The translations under genes and the position numbers were made by a program. This document shows, in pieces, positions 7,437 to 15,126 of a DNA stretch of 28,907 bases (position 1 is the stretch's first letter; every line of letters starts with the position of its first letter). The notes under the pieces were generated by a model that was not told the origin of the DNA, did no database searches, and worked only from the letters and a program-made list of their open reading frames with translations. This stretch comes from Paraktedonobacter sp035294465 (GTDB lineage Bacteria; Chloroflexota; Ktedonobacteria; Ktedonobacterales; Ktedonobacteraceae), in assembly GCA_035294465.1 (NCBI GenBank), contig DATGKW010000127.1, positions 1 through 28,907 of the forward strand. The letters run 5' to 3'.

Positions 7437-8834
7437 ATGTATCGCAGGGTACCCGATATTCATCAAGGACTCATGACTGATATGTACCATCCTGACGCGG
7501 CCTATGTAAGCTGGCGCACCGGCTTCAACGGCCTGACGACTTTTGACCTTTACACGCGCACGGCTCCCTTTGGCGGAGCTTATCTCCTGGTTGCCGGCAT
7601 TGAGGCCGCACTAGAGTTTGTGCAGACGTTTCGCTACACGCCCGAAGAACTGCGTTTCCTGGCGCACATTCGCGATTACGATGCGGCCTTTCTCGATGAA
7701 CTGAGCAATCTGCGTTTCACCGGCGAGATTCTCGCCATGCCTGAAGGCTCAATCGCCTTTCCCCAGGAGCCGCTTATGCGCATTACCGCGCCTTTCCGCG
7801 AGGCTATTCTCATCGAGGCCGGTCTTATCCAGGCCATCAACCTATCCACGCTGGTGGCTACCAAAGCCTCGCGCATCGCCTACGCGGCTACGCGGGACGG
7901 GAAGAACCGCCGCGTCTCTGAATTTGCCTTTCGCCGTGCCCAGGAACCGTTGACCGTTGCTCGCGCCTCCTATATCGGTGGCTGCTCCAGCACCTCACTG
8001 CTCAATGCGGCCTACGAATTTCGCCTGCCAGCAACTGGCACGGTTCCTCACGCCCTGATCGAGCTTTTCCCTAGCGAGGAGGAAGCTTTCTCCGCGATTG
8101 CGGCAGCCTACAACCGCTATACCCTTCTGCTCGATACCTACGACGCGCGCCAGGCTATTCACACCGCCATCAATGTTGCGCAGCGCTTCCAGGAGACGCT
8201 GGGCCACTCACTGGCTGCCGTGCGTCTGGACAGCGGAGATCTGGTTGCGGATTCGCTCTATGTGCGTGAGCAGCTAGATAAGGCGGGCCTGCAAAGCGTG
8301 CGCATTCTGGCCAGCAACGACCTGGACGAGTGGAAAATCGCCGAGTTATTAGAAGCCGGAGCAGCCGTTGACTCGTTCGGTGTCGGTACGGCGCTGGGCA
8401 GCGGGGCCGGTTCGGCAGAGCGCGGCATCGAAGGCGGCACGCTAGGCGCGGTCTACAAAGAGGTGTGGTACGTGGACGAGAATGGCACGGAACATCCCAA
8501 AGTCAAAATCGCCGGGGCAAAATCGACCTGGCCGGGCAAGAAGGAGGTGTACCGCCATCCTCAGTGGCAGGAGGACGTGATCCAGCTCGCGCAGGAGCCT
8601 CGCCCTGATGGGTATCAGCGCCTGCTGCGCCCGGTTATGCGTAGCGGCGAAATGATCCCCGGTAGCCTGCCTCCGCTTTCAGAAATTCGCGAACTGGCCC
8701 AGCAGAACCTTCAACAATTACCGGACGTTTATCGCGCCCTGAGTCCAGAAAAATCCTACCCTGTTCGCCTCAGCGAAGGCTTGCAATCTCTCCACAGGCA
8801 AGCTGTACAGGAATTTAAGGAGCAGCAGAGCTAG
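7437..8834 (+). CDS. pncB: Nicotinate phosphoribosyltransferase
   Basis: 465 residues. It condenses nicotinate with PRPP to nicotinate mononucleotide (with ATP hydrolysis), the entry step of the NAD salvage (Preiss-Handler) route, in the cytosol. Family features: N-terminal LMTDMYHPDAAY near 12-23, SEFAFRR followed by RASYIGGCSSTS, GTVPHAL with the His expected to be phosphorylated (His205), LDSGDLV (264-270) and the phosphate-binding DSFGVGTALGSG. The ATG at 7437 has GGGAGAAG upstream; the in-frame ATG at 7416 has no good site. The gene is divergent from the molybdenum hydroxylase operon across a shared 406-base control region. Confidence 0.93.
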   Translation: MYRRVPDIHQGLMTDMYHPDAAYVSWRTGFNGLTTFDLYTRTAPFGGAYLLVAGIEAALEFVQTFRYTPEELRFLAHIRDYDAAFLDELSNLRFTGEILAMPEGSIAFPQEPLMRITAPFREAILIEAGLIQAINLSTLVATKASRIAYAATRDGKNRRVSEFAFRRAQEPLTVARASYIGGCSSTSLLNAAYEFRLPATGTVPHALIELFPSEEEAFSAIAAAYNRYTLLLDTYDARQAIHTAINVAQRFQETLGHSLAAVRLDSGDLVADSLYVREQLDKAGLQSVRILASNDLDEWKIAELLEAGAAVDSFGVGTALGSGAGSAERGIEGGTLGAVYKEVWYVDENGTEHPKVKIAGAKSTWPGKKEVYRHPQWQEDVIQLAQEPRPDGYQRLLRPVMRSGEMIPGSLPPLSEIRELAQQNLQQLPDVYRALSPEKSYPVRLSEGLQSLHRQAVQEFKEQQS

Positions 8835-8949
8835 CTGGAAGGACTTCCACTGAGCAGCGCGTACCGGTGCTATGTATTCGCAAGCTCGCTCTTGCTTGAT
8901 AGTACGTCATCATCTCTTGCAGCGTCGGCTCAGGGACCGTGTTATGCAT
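8815..8949 (-). CDS. Possible 44-residue protein
   Basis: The ATG at 8949 is preceded by a near-ideal ribosome binding site (AAAAGGAG, 8 bases away). The product starts MHNTVPEPTLQEMMTYYQAR and has no hydrophobic segment or known family. The stop overlaps the 3' end of pncB by 20 bases in convergent orientation. Start signals are better than those of several clear genes nearby, but there is no independent sign of coding. It occupies the 8835-9102 gap, which otherwise holds only the next promoter. Confidence 0.4.
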   Translation of the reverse strand: MHNTVPEPTLQEMMTYYQARASLRIHSTGTRCSVEVLPASSAAP

Positions 8950-9036
8950 AAAATGTGCTCCTTTTTTTTAATGTGCGAGACTGCCTCTTCTCGTTGTATG
9001 CTAAAAAGGTAGGTAAAGACCAGTCGCTTGATTCGA

Positions 9037-9066
9037 TTGCATAACCGGGAGGCTTAGAATTATAAT
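9037..9066 (+). promoter_or_regulatory. Promoter of the 9103 membrane-protein gene
   Basis: TTGCAT (9037-9042), an 18-base spacer, TATAAT (9061-9066). Transcription would start near 9073, 30 bases before the ATG at 9103. Confidence 0.6.
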
Positions 9067-9102
9067 AGTCACTGCAAATCAGGTCCAGATAAGGGGAAAG
9101 GC

Positions 9103-10086
9103 ATGTCTGAACAGGTTATCCGACCGGATGCCAGCCGCGAACAGGATGCATTACTAACTTCAGAGCAGGCTACGGCGTCAACAGAAGAGGATCTTCAGAA
9201 CCAGGAGAGCAGCCAGGAGCCTTCTTCTATAGAAGAGGAAAAGGAGCTGCTGGTGTCTTCTGAAAAAATCATCTGGACGCCGGCTTTTCTCCTGACCTTC
9301 GGGCTGACGTTGGTGCTGGGCCTGAGCGCCGAAAGCCTGTTCGCACAGGGCTGGGCCAGCCGACTGTTCGCGGGGCAGTGGATTATCCTTGCGCAGATTG
9401 CTCTGGCCACGCTTGGCTGGCTGGGCCTGGGGGTCATTACTCGCTCGCCCTGGATACGCGTTGGCTGCATTTTTGGCGGGATCTGGGCGGTTTTTATGTG
9501 CCTGAGCACCTTTACCAACGTTCAGGGCGTTGCCCCCGGCACGCCAGTCCAGTCCTATATCAACGTCGCGACCTGCATAGCTCTGCTGGGGGCGTACATT
9601 GGCCTCTCAATCGAAGGCACGCTCCTGACAGCCTGGGATACTAGCCTCTTCTTCCTCGTTCCTATCGTAGCGGTGGTCGATGTCACGCTCAACTATTTCA
9701 TGACTCCGCAGGCCAGTATCTTGACCGTCTACAACACGCTTGCCACGAACGCGATAGCCGCCTGCTGCCTCTTCTGGTGGTTGCGCCCGTCCTGCTGGAA
9801 GAAGCATCCAGGCCCAACTTTTATCTTCGGCCTGGTTCCGGTGATCCTGCTGATCGCTGCCCTGATCGATACATCTATGCACGACTTTTTCCTGCTGCAA
9901 GCTCTCAGCCCCTACAGCAATCCCCGCGTCTATACGAACAATTTCTTTTTCGCCGAGGTCGCTCTGCTTTGTGTTTTGCTGGGGTGTATGCGTATGGCGA
10001 AAGGTGAGCTTCCGGGGCGCTTCTGGCTGAGAAAAACACGTCACCATAGACCTCAATTCGGCCACAAAACGGATTCACATCGATAG
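9103..10086 (+). CDS. Multi-pass membrane protein of unknown function
   Basis: 327 residues with GGGGAAAGG just before the ATG. Residues 1-55 are acidic and hydrophilic (rich in Glu, Gln and Ser). About eight hydrophobic segments follow from 58 to 300 and the tail is short and basic (WLRKTRHHRP). The even helix count and basic C-terminus suggest both ends are cytosolic. No catalytic or transport motif is visible and I recognise no family. The downstream gap 10087-10357 holds no further gene; a short repeat CACCGC/GCGGTG (10196-10201/10226-10231) is the only feature besides the palindrome at 10300. Confidence 0.75.
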   Translation: MSEQVIRPDASREQDALLTSEQATASTEEDLQNQESSQEPSSIEEEKELLVSSEKIIWTPAFLLTFGLTLVLGLSAESLFAQGWASRLFAGQWIILAQIALATLGWLGLGVITRSPWIRVGCIFGGIWAVFMCLSTFTNVQGVAPGTPVQSYINVATCIALLGAYIGLSIEGTLLTAWDTSLFFLVPIVAVVDVTLNYFMTPQASILTVYNTLATNAIAACCLFWWLRPSCWKKHPGPTFIFGLVPVILLIAALIDTSMHDFFLLQALSPYSNPRVYTNNFFFAEVALLCVLLGCMRMAKGELPGRFWLRKTRHHRPQFGHKTDSHR

Positions 10087-10299
10087 TTCTTTGTTCAACC
10101 CTCCCACCTGATCGCACTTCTCTCCTTTCTGATTCTTGTTCTCATTATTCTCCGATTCGCGTCCGAGCTCAGAAACATACTAACCGGGGGAAAAACACCG
10201 CGACCCTAACGCGAAGGCTTTCTAAGCGGTGAACGCGCTCGAGAGTCCTGTAACAATCTTGCACAGGTCATTATCATACTGGCCGCCTCCCTCCTTTTT

Positions 10300-10321
10300 G
10301 TTGTATGATCAAACATACAAC
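10300..10321 (+). promoter_or_regulatory. 8-bp perfect inverted repeat, operator-like
   Basis: GTTGTATG (10300-10307) and CATACAAC (10314-10321) are separated by ATCAAA, 36 bases before the ATG of the next gene. Size, AT-rich arms and position fit a dimeric repressor site; TATGAT inside it could also serve as a -10. No regulator gene is adjacent. Confidence 0.45.
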
Positions 10322-10357
10322 CTGCGAGCTTGAAGTCGGCCAGGCAAGGAGAGCAGG

Positions 10358-10798
10358 ATGACGACGCACAGACGAAGAATAACGAGCAATGGCGGAGCAG
10401 TTCTCCGCGTGATCGGGGCTTTCGTGGCCGGCCTGCTCCTGGGCTGGCTGGCGAGCAAAATTGGCGCGGGCGTGCAAAACGTGCTGCCGTTGCTGCTCTT
10501 TCCCCTGCTGATTGGCATTGCCGGAGTGTTTACTATTGGTACACGGCAGCGACATCCTTACCTGGTAGCTCTGGGCAGCAGCCTGATTGCATGGATCGGT
10601 GTTGGCACCTATTTTCTGGCATCCGCGGGTCACGGAACAGGCGCGGCCTGCGCATCTGAAGGCTGCGGCAATGAAAAAGTGATTACCTCGCTGCTTATCC
10701 TCTATTTCCTGATAGGGTTCATCCCTCTGGCTCTGGGATCGCTTATCACCAGTGTGGTGACACGATTTTTACGCCGCTCCCGGCCTCAGCCTCTTTGA
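10358..10798 (+). CDS. Four-helix membrane protein of unknown function
   Basis: 146 residues. The ATG at 10358 follows AAGGAGAGCAGG. A basic N-terminus (MTTHRRRITSNGG) leads into four hydrophobic segments at about 15-35, 42-61, 68-89 and 107-132, and a basic end (RFLRRSRPQPL). A loop between helices 3 and 4 holds two cysteines (GAACASEGCGNEK), possibly a disulfide on the outer face. No known family. Its end converges with pgsA, 22 bases apart. Confidence 0.75.
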   Translation: MTTHRRRITSNGGAVLRVIGAFVAGLLLGWLASKIGAGVQNVLPLLLFPLLIGIAGVFTIGTRQRHPYLVALGSSLIAWIGVGTYFLASAGHGTGAACASEGCGNEKVITSLLILYFLIGFIPLALGSLITSVVTRFLRRSRPQPL

Positions 10799-10820
10799 GA
10801 TGCCCGACGGAGTGCATTCT

Positions 10821-11441
10821 TTATCCCTGCTGTTCTGCTTTCTGGGGAGCGCGAAAGACGAAGGCTGCATCACGTATGTACTCGATAGCGGAGACAACCG
10901 TCCAGATCAACGCTAGAAGCATAATTGCATCAGAGGCAAACAGAATCAGATCCCCTATGTTGATCTGCGACCAGGGAGCAAAGCTCGGCGGGAAAAGCGT
11001 CAGGTGCGCGGCCCCAAAAGCCTTGCCCAGCATGATTCCTCCCGTGGCGATGAGCGTCAGCAGTGTCTTCTGCTTGCCCAAACGCCCGGCAGAGATTACC
11101 TTTCCGGCGGAAGCTGCCAGAGAACGCATGCCAGTCACCAGAAATTCACGAGCAACGATAATGATCGCTATCCAACTGGGCACCAGGTGTACTTCAACCA
11201 GAGCGATCAATATGCCAGAAACCAGCATTTTATCAGCAGTGAGGTCCAGGAAGATCCCCAGTGTAGAGACGAGGTTATAACGACGAGCGAGGCGGCCATC
11301 TATGGTATCGGTGAGCGCAACCAGCAAAAAGAGAACAGTGGCCACTGCGTAGGTCACAGGCTGATTGAGGAGAATGAGTAATACGAGTGGCGCGAGCATA
11401 ACGATACGGCAGGCGCTCAGAATATTCGGTACATTTCGCAT
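10821..11441 (-). CDS. pgsA: CDP-diacylglycerol--glycerol-3-phosphate 3-phosphatidyltransferase
   Basis: 206 residues from the ATG at 11441. It makes phosphatidylglycerol-phosphate from CDP-diacylglycerol and sn-glycerol-3-phosphate at the cytoplasmic membrane. The complete CDP-alcohol phosphatidyltransferase signature is present: Asp45-x2-Asp48-Gly-x2-Ala-Arg-x8-Gly62-x3-Asp66-x3-Asp70. The start MRNVPNILSACRIV is typical of PgsA, as are the several membrane helices. The site before 11441 is weak; an in-frame TTG nine codons upstream has AAGGGGAG just before it and may be the real start. Other CDP-alcohol transferases share the signature, so the exact acceptor is probable rather than proven. 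Confidence 0.88.
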   Translation of the reverse strand: MRNVPNILSACRIVMLAPLVLLILLNQPVTYAVATVLFLLVALTDTIDGRLARRYNLVSTLGIFLDLTADKMLVSGILIALVEVHLVPSWIAIIIVAREFLVTGMRSLAASAGKVISAGRLGKQKTLLTLIATGGIMLGKAFGAAHLTLFPPSFAPWSQINIGDLILFASDAIMLLALIWTVVSAIEYIRDAAFVFRAPQKAEQQG

Positions 11442-11546
11442 ATATAGCACACTGCTTTCACTAAACAATAATCTCCCCTTATGATAGCCATTTCTGTGTG
11501 CCAATTCAACTGCCTGAGAGAACTCTGAATCTTAACGATTTTTCTA

Positions 11547-11575
11547 TTGTTCTCTGCAAAAGCTTCGCATACAAT
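11547..11575 (+). promoter_or_regulatory. Promoter of the methyltransferase gene
   Basis: TTGTTC (11547-11552), a 17-base spacer, TACAAT (11570-11575). This gives a leader of about 130 bases before the ATG at 11712. The 11442-11711 gap contains no other gene. Confidence 0.5.
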
Positions 11576-11711
11576 AGAGTTGAGTATCTCTATTTGAAGG
11601 AGTGTAGAAAGACCACCGCGTTCGCCGCAAACTTCTTACCCATGGCTGGAAGTTCGCAGCCCCCGCTCAATGGTTCAGGTGAAGTGATAGTTGAAGGAGA
11701 GACAACACGTG

Positions 11712-12353
11712 ATGTACAGAAACTTTACCGCCAGAGATTTTTCCCGCCAGGATGAGGCTGACGATGCCAATTTTTATGCGATGCCGCGTATGGTTGTGCA
11801 TCTGGATGAGAAAGCTATCGCCCTGGTGAAAAACATCGTTCGCCGCTATATCCCACCAATGCAGGTTCGCGTTCTGGACCTGATGAGCAGTTTCCGTTCG
11901 CATCTGCCCGAAGAGCTGCCTTACCGCGAAGTGATTGGGCTGGGGATGAACGCGGTAGAGATGCAGGCAAACCCGCAACTTACGCGTTTCGTCGTCCACG
12001 ATCTCAATAAGTTTCCTCAGCTTCCCTTTAGCACTGGTTATTTTGATGTGGTCGTGAACACGGTCTCCGTGCAATATTTAACTCAACCAGTTGCTGTGTT
12101 CCGCGAGGTGGCGCGTGTCCTGCGCCCGGCAGGCGTCTCGATTGTGATTTTCTCTGATCGCATGTTTCCTACCAAAGCTGTCCGTATCTGGCGTGAAGGC
12201 AATGACGAAGAGCATATCGCGCTTGTTCAGGAGTATCACCGCGCCTCAAATGGCTTCAAAACGATCCAGGTTGAGCGACATTCGGGCGGAAATTCCGCCT
12301 GGTTTCGCAGCGCTCAAGATCCTGTCTATGCAGTAATCGGCACCCGCGCATAG
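11712..12353 (+). CDS. Class I SAM-dependent methyltransferase with atypical motif I
   Basis: 213 residues. The ATG at 11712 (or the GTG at 11709) follows GAAGGAGAG. The fold shows the usual order: motif I region VLDLMSSFRSHLP (54-66), then VIGLGMNAVEM, LPFSTGYFDVVVNTVSVQYL and EVARVLRPAGVSIVIFSD. The glycine-rich SAM loop (normally D-x-G-x-G-x-G) is replaced by DLMSSxxSHxP. From memory, this DLMSS variant followed by FPTKAVRIWR recurs in a conserved bacterial group of unknown substrate, so the change is probably a family trait rather than damage. Substrate unknown. Confidence 0.82.
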   Translation: MYRNFTARDFSRQDEADDANFYAMPRMVVHLDEKAIALVKNIVRRYIPPMQVRVLDLMSSFRSHLPEELPYREVIGLGMNAVEMQANPQLTRFVVHDLNKFPQLPFSTGYFDVVVNTVSVQYLTQPVAVFREVARVLRPAGVSIVIFSDRMFPTKAVRIWREGNDEEHIALVQEYHRASNGFKTIQVERHSGGNSAWFRSAQDPVYAVIGTRA

Positions 12354-12446
12354 TGAGGAATGGCAGCACAGCGCGCGCATGCGTCAGCGTCTATCTGTAT
12401 GTACAGGAATAGCAACAAAAGCTAAAGAGTGTACTATCCACAGACC

Positions 12447-13055
12447 TCACTCAGCAGGAAAGCGTTCGCAGAAGCGTCGGAAGGCCGCTTCAACCTGCCT
12501 GCGCGTCTCCTCCAGCGTGCCGCCGTTATCGATCACTTCATCCACCAGTAGTAGGCGACTCTCGACTGAGGGCTGAGCCTGCAAACGCGCCCGCGCTTCC
12601 TGCTCGCTCAGGCCATTGCGTGCCATCAGGCGCGTCAGTTCCTGGCTTTCTGGACAGATGATCAGCCATTTGCTATGACACAGGGCAGCAGAGCCGCCTT
12701 CCAGAAGCTTAACGGCATCGATCACGATGATCCCGCCGGGACTGACGGTCTCCAGCTCTCCCATAATGGCCGCGCCAACGGCGGGATGCACGATTGCCTC
12801 CAGGCGATGCATGGCCGCGGCATCCCGAAAAACCAGCTCGCCCAGCGCTTTGCGGTCAACGCTCCCATCACTGGCCATGATGCCAGGGCCAAAGGCTCTG
12901 GCAACTTCGCGGGCAATTGGCTGTCCACTTAAATACAGCCGATGTACCAGGGCATCAGCATCGATATATTTTTCGGCACCCAGTTCCAGCAGCATCTGTC
13001 CCACAACGGTTTTTCCGCAGGCAATGTTTCCAGTAATACCAAGAATACGAGACAC
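12447..13055 (-). CDS. coaE: Dephospho-CoA kinase
   Basis: 202 residues, usual length. It phosphorylates the ribose 3'-hydroxyl of dephospho-CoA, the last step of CoA synthesis, in the cytosol. P-loop GITGNIACGKT at 6-16, then the conserved IDADALVH (about 31-38), GSVDRKALGELVF, IVHPAV, and R-x-QPS before DEVIDNGGTLEET. The start is GTG at 13055 with GAGGAG upstream. The gene is convergent with the methyltransferase and divergent from the caspase-like gene. Confidence 0.95.
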   Translation of the reverse strand: MSRILGITGNIACGKTVVGQMLLELGAEKYIDADALVHRLYLSGQPIAREVARAFGPGIMASDGSVDRKALGELVFRDAAAMHRLEAIVHPAVGAAIMGELETVSPGGIIVIDAVKLLEGGSAALCHSKWLIICPESQELTRLMARNGLSEQEARARLQAQPSVESRLLLVDEVIDNGGTLEETRRQVEAAFRRFCERFPAE

Positions 13056-13358
13056 CGCGCACTCCTCTTCAAATCCTCATAGCAAGCAGTCAAGCAAAAG
13101 GCTTGCTCTCTTACGATTATTATGGCACAATAGTTGACTGTAGGCTACGAACAATGCCCTGGTAGGTGACTCTACACTCTCAATTACGCAGCGTATATTC
13201 TTGCCCATCTCGCCCATAATACGATTTACCGGTATTCTACAGCGAGCCTCCAAAAGTACCTGGTATTATCCTGAACAGAACGGAATGTCGTAGAATAAAC
13301 TGGCATTCTTTCCCCATGAGGGAGACTATTATCCGTCGGATTGAAGGAGAGAGAGCGA
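13056..13358 (+). other. Divergent intergenic region with long-range inverted repeat
   Basis: No gene is visible. TATTCTAC (13233-13240) and GTAGAATA (13290-13297) are perfect complements 49 bases apart, and TAGAAT at 13291 could be a -10. On the coaE side, AGCAAGC (13081-13087) and GCTTGCT (13101-13107) form a 7-bp stem in its leader. No convincing paired -35/-10 was found for either gene. Confidence 0.4.
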
Positions 13359-15104
13359 GTGGGCAAACGCCTGGGTCTAATCATCGGAGTGAATTCGTAC
13401 CAGGACGCGACTTTTCGACCGCTGCAATTTGCAGAGACTGATGCCAGGGCCCTGGCACAATGGCTGGTACACGGACGAGGTGGAAACTGGAATCCCGCAG
13501 ACGTACAGGTATTGCTGGGCACAGAAGCGACACGCGAACTGGCAGAAAACCTCATCGGGCAGCTTTGCTTGCAGAGAGCTGGCCCAGAAGATCTGGTCGT
13601 GATCTATTTCGCGGGCTACGCTTTCGTAGATCAGATCAGCGGCGATGGCTATCTGGCCTGTAGTAATACATATTATCAGCAGAGCGGTAGCGGAATCCAT
13701 GTATTCTCGCTGGTCGGCCAGGTCATGGCGCAAAGTCGCGCGGCGCAGATTTTATGCATTCTGGATTGTTTCCAGTTCGGCCAGCTCTGGAACAGGCGCC
13801 GTGGCACGCCTTTTGACTACAAACCCCTGCTCGGTCCTATCGTGCAGAGTGGCCTGCAACAGATCCAGGGGCGTTTGCTCTATTGTACCTGTCGCGGTAG
13901 CGAGATGGCACCCGAAATGGGCGAGAAAAATCTGGGTTCGTTTATGTACCGCCTGATTATGGGCGTAGGAGGGCCGGCGGTTGATCCCGCGACAGGACAG
14001 GTTACGCTCCAGGGTTTGCATACTTTTCTCTCGCAGAGACTGGACGACCAGCACCGGCCACAGGTCTTTGGACGGGAACCACGCCCCCTCGTCCTGGTGG
14101 GCGAAATGCCTTCATTTGGAACAGGAGCGTTGCATAGTGAGAGCGCGATGGCGCAGCTCTCGCCATCCGCTTCAGGTCTTGCTGGCCTTCCTCCGTTAGC
14201 GCCGTCTGATACCTCTTCTCTCGGCCAGGGGCAGCCCGCCCCGGATCAGAATCTCTTGATGCAATGCCAGCAGATGTTGAGTCAGGCGAGGCAACTGGTC
14301 CAGATGCAGAGTTTTCAGCAAGCCTATCAGCTTACAGAGACCATTTTGCAGGTGAACCCTACGTTTGTCGATGGGCTGATTCTCAAGGGGCAAATTCTGG
14401 GGTCAGTCGGGCAGTTTCAGGAAGCGCTTGACGTGGTAAAACGGGTCGTTGATCTCGATCCCAACAATGCTCTGGGCTGGAGTATGGCCGCCGCTCTGCT
14501 GGCCAATACAGGCCAGTTCCCCGAAGCCATGCTGGCGGTAGACCGCTCACTCTCCATCGACCCAAGCAACGGCGAAACCGTTTCTCTCAAAGAGATGATC
14601 CGCGAAAAGCTGGCCGAAGCCCAGCTTGATACGGGCAAACGTTCGCGCCTGCGCTCTCCTGAGCAAAAGCCACGCGATAACGCGCCATCCTTTGCACTCG
14701 CTGCGGGAATTCAGTTGGTCGCGCTGATCGCAGGCGTCGCGGGTGCGTTTCTGCCCCTGCTGGTTCCATCGGCAAAGGTTATCTCAATTTTGTTAGAAAG
14801 CCTTGCCCTGGCTGTGCTCGTCGTGAATGGCTGGCGCGGCTCGTATCTCTATGGCGTGAAGCGCTTCCTGATCACCCTTGTCTTCAGTCTGCTCACAGGT
14901 GGTCTGTTCGGAGGATTGATCCTTTCGCTCTACAAGACAACGCCTTTCTCTGACTTTCTAGTCCGGCATCTCTCAAGCTCGTTCTCCACACTCACGCCCC
15001 TGACCATCCTGACTCTCTGGCTGGCGGCCGCAGCCGCTTTACCGCTGCTGAGCGCTCTGATCGGCCTGATCGCGGGAATAATTGCCAGGGCGAGAAGGAA
15101 ATGA
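13359..15104 (+). CDS. Caspase-fold pseudoenzyme with TPR repeats and membrane helices
   Basis: 581 residues from GTG at 13359 (AAGGAGAG 7 bases upstream; the TTG at 13341 overlaps that site). Residues 3-250 resemble a caspase p20-like domain: KRLGLIIGVNSYQD, PLQFAETDARALAQWL, DLVVIYFAGYAF, GDGYLACSNT and ILDCFQFG. The catalytic His of the usual YFSGHG is Tyr87, and the catalytic Cys of LDxCHSG/LDCCFSG aligns with Phe138, so proteolysis looks unlikely. About 300-420 holds TPR-like helices (ILQVNPTFVDGLILKGQIL, VVDLDPNNALGWSMAAALL, SLSIDPSN). At least four hydrophobic segments follow at about 447-577, ending RARRK. It is probably membrane-anchored with a cytosolic scaffold-like region. Confidence 0.8.
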   Translation: MGKRLGLIIGVNSYQDATFRPLQFAETDARALAQWLVHGRGGNWNPADVQVLLGTEATRELAENLIGQLCLQRAGPEDLVVIYFAGYAFVDQISGDGYLACSNTYYQQSGSGIHVFSLVGQVMAQSRAAQILCILDCFQFGQLWNRRRGTPFDYKPLLGPIVQSGLQQIQGRLLYCTCRGSEMAPEMGEKNLGSFMYRLIMGVGGPAVDPATGQVTLQGLHTFLSQRLDDQHRPQVFGREPRPLVLVGEMPSFGTGALHSESAMAQLSPSASGLAGLPPLAPSDTSSLGQGQPAPDQNLLMQCQQMLSQARQLVQMQSFQQAYQLTETILQVNPTFVDGLILKGQILGSVGQFQEALDVVKRVVDLDPNNALGWSMAAALLANTGQFPEAMLAVDRSLSIDPSNGETVSLKEMIREKLAEAQLDTGKRSRLRSPEQKPRDNAPSFALAAGIQLVALIAGVAGAFLPLLVPSAKVISILLESLALAVLVVNGWRGSYLYGVKRFLITLVFSLLTGGLFGGLILSLYKTTPFSDFLVRHLSSSFSTLTPLTILTLWLAAAAALPLLSALIGLIAGIIARARRK

Positions 15105-15126
15105 AGGAAAGTAACGCGCGCAAGAC

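Noticed and set aside
8880..8895. GCAAG-CTCGCT-CTTGC as a pncB terminator
   Set aside because: The stem is only 5 bp with no U-tract, and it lies inside the possible 44-residue ORF on the other strand.
10795..11280. 161-residue plus-strand open frame
   Set aside because: Antisense to pgsA, which carries the complete CDP-alcohol transferase signature.
11498..11755. 85-residue plus-strand open frame before the methyltransferase
   Set aside because: No ribosome binding site, contains the promoter at 11547-11575 and overlaps the methyltransferase start in another frame.
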